Source of the DNA: JARRKC01 sp037388505
Lineage (GTDB): Bacteria > Acidobacteriota > UBA6911 > RPQK01 > JAPXNP01
Direction: 5' to 3'
DNA length: 64,000 nt
Assembly (NCBI GenBank): GCA_037388505.1
Contig: JARRKC010000013.1
Span: forward strand, 1 to 64,000
The notes under the pieces were generated by a model, which was not told the DNA's origin, made no database searches, and saw only the letters and a program-made list of their open reading frames with translations. This document shows, piece after piece, positions 57,880 to 64,000 of the stretch. The position numbers were made by a program, and so were the translations under genes. Numbering within the stretch: the stretch's first letter is position 1; the number at the start of each line of letters is the position of its first letter.

Positions 57880-60626
57880 TCGAGACCTTGAACGAATGGG
57901 CGTCTCTGTGGTGGGCCTGGATGTCGCCGCTGACGCTTCAGGTCTCGCTTCTGATCGGTCTCGTCTATCTCTTCGAGCTCGTGACACGACGCTGGGTCTG
58001 GCCTCAGTTGCGGCTCGTGCTCTGGCTTCTCGTCCTCGCACGCCTCCTGCTGCCCCCATCATTGAGCTCGCCGTGGAGCGTGACAGCACCCATTTACACG
58101 GAGACCACACAGCTTCTTCGGGCGTTCGTTTACCCTCAGGATCCGCCTGCCGTGGATCCGCCCCTGGATGCATCGACGGCGGTCTTCCCTGAGTTTCGAT
58201 CCGACGGCCCGGAGCTTTCCGGGCCTCGAGATCACAGCACGATCCAGGGCCGAGATCCACAACCTTCAGTTCTTCTTCGAGCCGACGGCGTCCCGCCCCG
58301 GCCGGGGCTGACCTGGCAGTCCTGGCTGCTGATTCTCTGGGCCGTCGGGCTGATCGTATTCTTCTCTCTTCTGGCGGCATCCGTCCATCGATTGAAGAAG
58401 GAGCTTTCCGGAACACGGCGGGATCCGGAACTGACCGACATCGCCTCGAGGGCCGCCAGAACCGCAGGATTGAGAGCGGCACCCGACGTCCGCATCTCCT
58501 CGAGCGTGCCGACACCCGCCGTCGTCGGTGTCTTGCGCCCTGCCGTCCTGGTGCCTAAAGACCATGCGTCGGTGCTTCGCCCCGAAGACGTCCGCAATGC
58601 TCTCCTTCACGAGATGTGCCACATCAAGCGGCGCGACCTTCTCGTTCAAAGAGCAGCGCTTCTGCTGCATCTCCTGTACTGGTTCAATCCGCTGCTCTGG
58701 GTCGTTCGTCGAAGAATCCGCCACCTGACCGAGATGAGCTGCGATGCCCGTGTGGTTCGATTGCTTCGGGGAGAAACGGACAGCTATCGCGCGACGATTC
58801 TGCGCGCACTTCGGCCTCTCCTCGACGGCCCCATGCCGAGCAGACTCGACCAACTCGGTCTCGTCGAATGGCCGGGCCGGCTGACGGACCGGCTGAACTG
58901 GCTCACCCGGACCGTTGGATCGAGATTCCGTGTGCCGGTCGCCGCCGCCGTGTCACTGGTGGCGATCGCTCTCGTGCTTCCGATGGTGCCCCCGGCCAGG
59001 GGCGACGCCGACGGTTTCGCCATTCTGCGCATCACAACCTTCACTCCGGTCGGAAACGGACAGAGCTACTTGGAAGGCCTCGATCTGTTCATCGGAAGGC
59101 CCTCAGAGACAATGGGCCTTTGGTTCCTCGGCCAGTTCACTGATCCCGAGCAGCCCCGCCGGATGCAGATCAGCATGCAGGTCGACAATATGGGGCCGGT
59201 TGGCCTGTTTGATGGAGACGGGGACAGTCGTGTGCCGGGGGATCGTTTCGTTCGGGAGGATCGAGTTCTGCGACATCGGACGCTCGTCTACCGGACAGAA
59301 CCACTGGGCGTCCGCGGCGACGTGACCGAGGAGTCCCTTGCGCCGGAGTTCGGGTCTCGGTCACTGAAGAGCCTCACGGCATCTCGAGACGGAATTACAG
59401 AAACCAGGACGGTCTTGATTCGAGGCGACGAGAGGCTTGCGGATTCGCTCGGTCTACCCGATCTGTCGGAAGAGTCTTTGCGGAAACGCTATCCCGGGCC
59501 GACGGAAATGAGTTCCGAGAAGGTCCAACAGTCCTTCCCGAAGGTCATCGCCCTGATGAACGATCAGTTGGAGAATCTCAGCTCGATGTCCCTCGTGAGC
59601 GACTACCGGGAATCCGTGCGGAAGGCGGCCCGATCGCTCGTCTGGGAAGAGACGGGTCCCGAGGTCACCAGTCGTGCCTTCGAATATCCCCTCGCGTACC
59701 AGGAAACGGCTGTCATCGGTCCCGGCAAGAAGTACTTCCTGACGCGTCGTGGCGTGGACGTCATCCACCGATGCCAGGAAGACGGGGGCATCCTCGAGAG
59801 CTATCCGGTCGGTCCGGAGACGCTCGCCGCAACCCACCGGTCCTTCACCGTTGATTCGCAGGGGCATCTGGTCACCCTCCTCCAACGACCCGATTCCTTC
59901 AAGACCTTGCGTCGAGGAGAGTTGGTTCGGATCTTCGAATCGCCCGAGTCGTACACCGAAATTCCCCTCGCGCCCCCGGTCCGGTGGCCGATGGATCTCT
60001 CGATCGATGCGGCCGGCCGATACTACGTGCTGCGATGGCATGCCACTGCGGCCGACGTTCGCCGGATGGGACGAGAACTCTTGCCCCCCGCCTCTCACTC
60101 GCTCTCGGTCGACCGCTACTCACCCGGTGGGAAACTCGAACAATCTCTGCTGCTGGATTCTTTCCTGACGGATGCACCGGCGGGCCACACCTGGAACTGG
60201 CCAAGGCCGGCCAGCCTCGCAGTTCTGGGAGACGGACGGACATTCATCCTTGCGTTGAGCAACCGGAAGGAGGGCGGAGCTCGGGTCACCTCGGGTCGCT
60301 TGTTTGAAGTCGATTGGCGGGGCTCGATTTTGCGTCCGGTTCCGCTCGAAGTTCCGGCAGCAGGACCGGTCACTTTGACCGACGTACATGGCCTTGGGAA
60401 CATCCTGGCTCTGGAATGGTCGGATTACACGTCCATCCCGGAGGGACAGCCATCGATATCGACGCTTACAGTGAAGAGACTGCAACTCTGGCAGGACGGC
60501 GCGAACGAGCCCCTGGTCAACATCCGGGGAATCATCGAGGCCGTCTCCGGGGATCAGGCGCTCGTCACCCGAGCGGTGGCGGGAGGACCCGACACGCCGT
60601 CACTCTTCCTGGTGACTTACCGTTGA
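57876..60626 (+). CDS. BlaR1-like membrane metalloprotease with large C-terminal propeller-like domain
   Basis: 916 residues from ATG 57876. M56 peptidase module in residues 1-390: membrane helices about 14-36, 44-62, 147-170 and 373-390; zinc site HEMCH (His245, Glu246, His249) with third ligand Glu286 in EMSCD. The C-terminal ~520 residues, outside the membrane, are not a penicillin-binding domain as in BlaR1: no SxxK/KTG set is visible. Instead, strands with FTVDSQGHLVTLL, MDLSIDAAGRYYVLRWHA and SLAVLGDGRTFILAL suggest an NHL-like propeller after a separate beta domain. So it probably senses a ligand other than a beta-lactam and cleaves BlaI or another target. Confidence 0.88.
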   Translation: MIETLNEWASLWWAWMSPLTLQVSLLIGLVYLFELVTRRWVWPQLRLVLWLLVLARLLLPPSLSSPWSVTAPIYTETTQLLRAFVYPQDPPAVDPPLDASTAVFPEFRSDGPELSGPRDHSTIQGRDPQPSVLLRADGVPPRPGLTWQSWLLILWAVGLIVFFSLLAASVHRLKKELSGTRRDPELTDIASRAARTAGLRAAPDVRISSSVPTPAVVGVLRPAVLVPKDHASVLRPEDVRNALLHEMCHIKRRDLLVQRAALLLHLLYWFNPLLWVVRRRIRHLTEMSCDARVVRLLRGETDSYRATILRALRPLLDGPMPSRLDQLGLVEWPGRLTDRLNWLTRTVGSRFRVPVAAAVSLVAIALVLPMVPPARGDADGFAILRITTFTPVGNGQSYLEGLDLFIGRPSETMGLWFLGQFTDPEQPRRMQISMQVDNMGPVGLFDGDGDSRVPGDRFVREDRVLRHRTLVYRTEPLGVRGDVTEESLAPEFGSRSLKSLTASRDGITETRTVLIRGDERLADSLGLPDLSEESLRKRYPGPTEMSSEKVQQSFPKVIALMNDQLENLSSMSLVSDYRESVRKAARSLVWEETGPEVTSRAFEYPLAYQETAVIGPGKKYFLTRRGVDVIHRCQEDGGILESYPVGPETLAATHRSFTVDSQGHLVTLLQRPDSFKTLRRGELVRIFESPESYTEIPLAPPVRWPMDLSIDAAGRYYVLRWHATAADVRRMGRELLPPASHSLSVDRYSPGGKLEQSLLLDSFLTDAPAGHTWNWPRPASLAVLGDGRTFILALSNRKEGGARVTSGRLFEVDWRGSILRPVPLEVPAAGPVTLTDVHGLGNILALEWSDYTSIPEGQPSISTLTVKRLQLWQDGANEPLVNIRGIIEAVSGDQALVTRAVAGGPDTPSLFLVTYR

Positions 60627-61004
60627 AGCGCCGTCTTGAGGACCGCGTTTCAGGATTGCGTCCCTCGCTGGGGCGCCTGCAAGTTGGGTGGATTCGGCGA
60701 ACCCGGGGTGGTGCTTGCCGGTCGGTCCCGATTGACCCCGAGCTGGGATCGTGCCCCTCGAGGGTATCCGGTTGTTGAGTTCGCCCTTCGCTGACCGAAC
60801 CAGTTCGGGGCCTTGGCCCCGGCAGGGGCCGGATTCCTCTTGCCCGGGGCCAAACCGCTTCGGTCCGGCCCCGGCTTTGGCGGGCCAAAGCGACCAAGTC
60901 CGCTCCGGTGAGGGGCGGGATATCGCTTCGATTCGCCGCTTGGAACAACTCCGACGCGAACACGTCGTGAACGGCTCATCCTGCAGCCGGAGGAGGCATC
61001 GACA
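60627..61004. other. Structured noncoding gap with three hairpins
   Basis: 378 bp without a gene. GGGGCC-TT-GGCCCC (60807-60820); a 31-nt hairpin CCGGGGCC...GGCCCCGG with inner ACCG-CTT-CGGT (60844-60874); CTTTGGC-GG-GCCAAAG (60875-60890). Highly GC-rich. It ends at the SD GGAGGAGG of the next gene. Confidence 0.6.
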
Positions 61005-62837
61005 ATGAAACACCGTCATCTCCACACATTTTCGATTGGATCGGCCGGCGTCCTCCTTTTCCTCCTGATCGGAGGCACCTGCGAATCCAGTCTCGCAGAG
61101 ATCATCGTGCCCGGCGAGCGTGTGCACTGGGGTGACACGATTCACGTCGTCGTGAAGCCGAATCCGGAGAGGGGGCTCTATCCCGGCGACCGAGCCTGGC
61201 TGACAGTCGGCTTCTGGCGCCAGGGAGTGGAATTCATCCGATACGAGCCGCTCCAATCGGAGGGAGGGCAGTTCAGCTGCGATCTGACTCTGCCGGACGA
61301 CTGGGAGTACGCGAACGCCAGCGTCGTGACGACTGAGAGGTGGATCCCAGGCGGAAAGGGCCTGGCTGCCCTTGATCGAAACGGAGAGATTCCCCCGGGC
61401 GCACCCGTTCTCGAGACCAGCTTCATCTGGAACGGCTCCTCCCGGCGAGCCGACTGGGAAGCCGTTGCGAAAGCTGAACTGTCGCGGTACCCGACTCTCT
61501 GGTGGCTCTATCCCGAGGTTTGGGGACTTCATTTCATGGCGAGCGGAGGCAAGGTTCCCGTCGAGCTGATCCGAGATCAGCTCCCGTTCCTCGAACAGGC
61601 CGACGAGAGCGCCGTACTCCTGCGGGTATTGATGCAGGCAAACTGGGAGCTCGGAGAGACCACCGAGGCACTGCGGCAGTTGGAGCGTCTGTGTGAGCAC
61701 TACCCGGACTCCCGCGATACGATTCGAGCACTGAACAAAGCCGGCTATGAGATTTTCAAGAGGGGATTGCTCCCGGTTTCGAATGAGAGATGGAAAGCTC
61801 TGGCGGCTCAGGCCGTCAACGGTGCCCCCGACAACCCTGCGTTGCGAGTTTATGATATCGGTCTCTACTCGAACGAAGCGATTACGCTCGCTTCGTTCCG
61901 TCGGCTTTTCGAAGCCTGGACGAAGGATGACGGCGAGAGTCCCTACCCTTACATCCTACTGGCTCGAGCTCTCGCCCGCGAAGAGACGGAATTGGACCGA
62001 GCAGAAAAGCTTCTCACTCGAGGTCTCGAACTGTCGTTCGCCGTGCGACCGGTCCTGCTCTACGCACGGTACCCCGGCCTGGCTTTTCGTCTCCGTTCCG
62101 ATTTGCGTGCTCGACGAGCCGACACCGCCGGAGCGCTTGCCGATATCCGGGCTGCGCAAGCTCTGGCTCGGAAGGGTGATCCGACGGACATCGAAACAGA
62201 GGCCGAAATCTGGCTTCAGGCGGGCAGGCCCGTCAAGGCGGAAACGGTGGCCCTGGAAGCGTACCGCAAGGGATCCCTCGAGGCCGAGGCATTCGTCAAG
62301 GATCTCTACGCGACGCGCACCGGTCGCTCGAACGGAGCGGAGGAGTATTTCTGGAGCCGGCTGACGGAGGGTGCCGACCGGCCCGGCGATCCTTCCGACG
62401 AACCGGAAGACGCTCCCCATTTCGAGGGCGTGACCCTGGAGGGCCGTCGAGTCGACAACGCCTCTCTGAAGGGCAAGGTGGTCGTCCTGAACTTCTGGTT
62501 CACCACCTGCGGCCCCTGCATCGGAGAAATGACGGAGCTGAACGAGCTGGTTCGGGACTTCGGCGACCGGGTCCGCTTTCTGGCCTTCACCCACGAACCA
62601 CCCGAGATGGTTCGGACGTTCCTCGAGAGTCACGAATTCGATTATGAGATCGTCCCGAATGCGCGCGAGATCGAGGAATCCTTCGGCATCGGCTCACACC
62701 CGACGCACGTTCTCATCGATCAGAAGGGCAAAGTCCGCTGGCAGGGCCTGGGAGCCAACCCCGACAACCTCAAGCGCCTCCGCGCGACTATCCAGCGAGT
62801 CCTGACAATAGGTGACACGCACGTAGTGAGTCCGTAA
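61005..62837 (+). CDS. Exported helical-repeat protein with C-terminal TlpA thioredoxin domain
   Basis: 610 residues; GGAGGAGG SD before ATG 61005, signal peptide to about 31. Residues 35-140: beta domain; 150-440: helical TPR-like repeats (WELGETTEALRQLERLCEHYPDSRDTIRAL; DRAEKLLTRGLELSFA; GALADIRAAQAL). Residues 465-605: TlpA-type thioredoxin with LKGKVVVLNFWFTTCGPCIGEMTEL (active-site CGPC) and cis-Pro in GSHPTHVLID. The thioredoxin-reduced partner is unknown. It lies downstream of the BlaI/BlaR1 pair but behind a structured gap, so it might or might not belong to that regulon. Confidence 0.85.
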   Translation: MKHRHLHTFSIGSAGVLLFLLIGGTCESSLAEIIVPGERVHWGDTIHVVVKPNPERGLYPGDRAWLTVGFWRQGVEFIRYEPLQSEGGQFSCDLTLPDDWEYANASVVTTERWIPGGKGLAALDRNGEIPPGAPVLETSFIWNGSSRRADWEAVAKAELSRYPTLWWLYPEVWGLHFMASGGKVPVELIRDQLPFLEQADESAVLLRVLMQANWELGETTEALRQLERLCEHYPDSRDTIRALNKAGYEIFKRGLLPVSNERWKALAAQAVNGAPDNPALRVYDIGLYSNEAITLASFRRLFEAWTKDDGESPYPYILLARALAREETELDRAEKLLTRGLELSFAVRPVLLYARYPGLAFRLRSDLRARRADTAGALADIRAAQALARKGDPTDIETEAEIWLQAGRPVKAETVALEAYRKGSLEAEAFVKDLYATRTGRSNGAEEYFWSRLTEGADRPGDPSDEPEDAPHFEGVTLEGRRVDNASLKGKVVVLNFWFTTCGPCIGEMTELNELVRDFGDRVRFLAFTHEPPEMVRTFLESHEFDYEIVPNAREIEESFGIGSHPTHVLIDQKGKVRWQGLGANPDNLKRLRATIQRVLTIGDTHVVSP

Positions 62838-62936
62838 GTACCTGTCAATAAAGACTTCCGAGGCGAGTCTGGCACCAACCTCTGATTCTGCGGCCGGGGA
62901 GACTCGATTCCAGGCGACGACGATCCCCCTCGCAAC

Positions 62937-64000
62937 CTAGACAACCTTCGGCATGCGGAAGGGCTCCACCGTCTTGTGGAACGCCCGGAGGTACAGGGGG
63001 AACTCCGGGCTATAAAAGAGATGCGTCGGACAATCGCAATCACTCGAGCCGAACCCGGCCGGTCCCGGTGTGAGGATCGAACCCATGGCTTCGGCAAGCG
63101 CGCACTCCTGGCGCAGGGACGAGCGGATGGGGAGCGCGCGACACTCCAGAGCTGCCTCTCGCAGGTAGTCCACGTGCCAGCGAAAGCGCTTTCGGTGCCG
63201 CAGGTGACGGGCAATTCTCGCCGTCAGATTCCGCATCGCCGAACCGACATAGACGTACCAGCCGCTCTCAAACCTCAGCTCTCCGAGCTTTCCGACACAG
63301 ATCGGACGATTTTCGGTGAGCTTCATCAGCAGAAGATAGGCGCCGCAGTCCTGCGCCTCCCTCTCGATGAAGGCCCAAGGAATCGACAGCGGCTTGGGCC
63401 GACCCTTCAGCCTCAATGACGATGTCCATCCCAGGGCAACCGGAAGAATACGTGTGATAGTCCGGAAGGAATCGTTCGACTCGATTGGAATGGACCAGGA
63501 ACAAGACCACTGGTTTCGGTTCATCAGTTCGTGCAGCATCGGACCCAAGTCCAGCCAACTCCAATAGATGCCGTCGGCCCCGTTCCGTGACGGCATCCGG
63601 AAAGAGGGCGGCGCCGTTGCCGAACAGGGTCACCGACTTCACTTCGAGGAAAAACCTCTCTCGGTTCTCCTCCATCAAGAAGTCGAAGCGGCTGGATCCG
63701 AGCGGAACCTCCGATCTGACGACTTTGGCAGATTCCAAGCCCGGGATCCGCTGCTGTTCGAGCAGGTTTCGGGCGACGGCGTTGGTCTGGTGAGTGTGGA
63801 TGAAGATCGTCTCGCCCTCCCGGTCGACGGCCCAGGCCGTGTAGCGGGTCTTTCTGGGAGCCCTCCGATGGGCACGCGGCACTCTCCTTCGAGAGGACTC
63901 GAGTTCGTCCGCCAGGTAGATGGTCACCCCGGGGAGCAGAAGTTCGTCGAGCCTGCCGGAGTTCGGCATTTGCGCTTCGACGACACCCCTTCCGTGGATG
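62937..64000 (-). pseudogene. sfsA: SfsA-DUF123 (GIY-YIG) fusion gene with frameshift, 5' partial
   Basis: From the window edge the frame ending at 63268 encodes SfsA (VEAQMPNSGRLDELLLPG, HTHQTNAVARNLLE, RFDFLMEENRERFFLEVKSVTLF, then NRVERFLPDYHT). Near nt 63445-63455 homology jumps to another frame: RILPVALGWTSSLRLKG, PKPLSIPWAFIEREAQDCGAYLLLMKL, then the DUF123 GIY-YIG domain GELRFESGWYVYVGSAMRNL, ending at 62937. SfsA homologues have about 15 more residues (a conserved Asp-Pro segment) between the two parts, so a deletion not a multiple of three appears to have occurred. SfsA is a DNA/RNA nuclease; the intact fusion is known in other bacteria. Assembly error is possible. The gene continues past base 64000. 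Confidence 0.75.

Noticed and set aside
1..64000. CRISPR arrays, rRNA, tRNA, prophage or complete insertion sequences
   Set aside because: Looked for; no regularly spaced repeats with spacers, no RNA gene signatures and no transposase or integrase frames were seen.

Overview
The window reads as a high-GC chromosomal segment of an uncultured member of the phylum Acidobacteriota. The taxonomic call is an inference from family content: a TIGR03437-like C-terminal domain on a Kelch protein, a DUF3738/TIGR03435-like domain fused to a thioredoxin, a PadR regulator next to an 'acidobacterial duplicated orphan permease' (TIGR03434-type), BNR-repeat exoproteins, DUF1080 proteins and many secreted proteins of unknown role. 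I see no rRNA, tRNA, CRISPR array, phage or intact transposon. Gene density is normal, but intergenic gaps hold a striking collection of short dispersed, palindromic and 7-bp-periodic repeats.

Layout. 1-8 kb: a CocE/NonD hydrolase cut by the window edge, a Kelch protein coupled to a GDSL-like protein that has lost its catalytic residues, an alpha/beta hydrolase and a short-chain dehydrogenase. 8.1-8.6 kb: a Phd-type antitoxin followed by only the C-terminal stub of a PIN toxin. 9-14.6 kb: SMP-30-like lactonase, aldehyde dehydrogenase, DUF4038 glycoside hydrolase and a VWA protein. 15-21 kb: a five-gene catabolic operon (acyl-CoA dehydrogenase, carboxyltransferase, AtuA, small AtuA-like protein, enoyl-CoA hydratase) resembling acyclic-terpene or leucine/isovalerate degradation but lacking a biotin carboxylase subunit here. 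21-30 kb: prolyl oligopeptidase, a five-PAS hybrid histidine kinase, a GDSL-DUF1080 fusion and a porin-like protein. 30.1-30.8 kb: a peroxiredoxin whose peroxidatic cysteine codon is an in-frame TGA followed by a textbook bacterial SECIS hairpin, that is, a selenoprotein.

31-41 kb: secreted RraA-like protein, a large BNR-propeller exoprotein, two tandem paralogous TPR proteins, an SGNH plus MBOAT O-acyltransferase pair (extracellular polymer acylation) and a cupin. 41-51 kb: fasciclin, SDR/DUF2867, NIPSNAP, ExbD, DUF1080, DinB and TlpA-DUF3738 proteins and a nucleotidyltransferase. 51-57 kb: padR-permease pair, a decayed TPR gene and a P3A-type proton ATPase. 57.4-62.8 kb: a BlaI repressor with a visible tandem operator, a BlaR1-like membrane protease with an unusually large C-terminal domain, and a TPR-thioredoxin protein. 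The window ends in an SfsA-DUF123 fusion gene broken by a frameshift.

The most notable items are the selenocysteine peroxiredoxin at 30110-30835 and the structured intergenic repeats, several of which keep their hairpins through G-U pairs or carry promoter elements.
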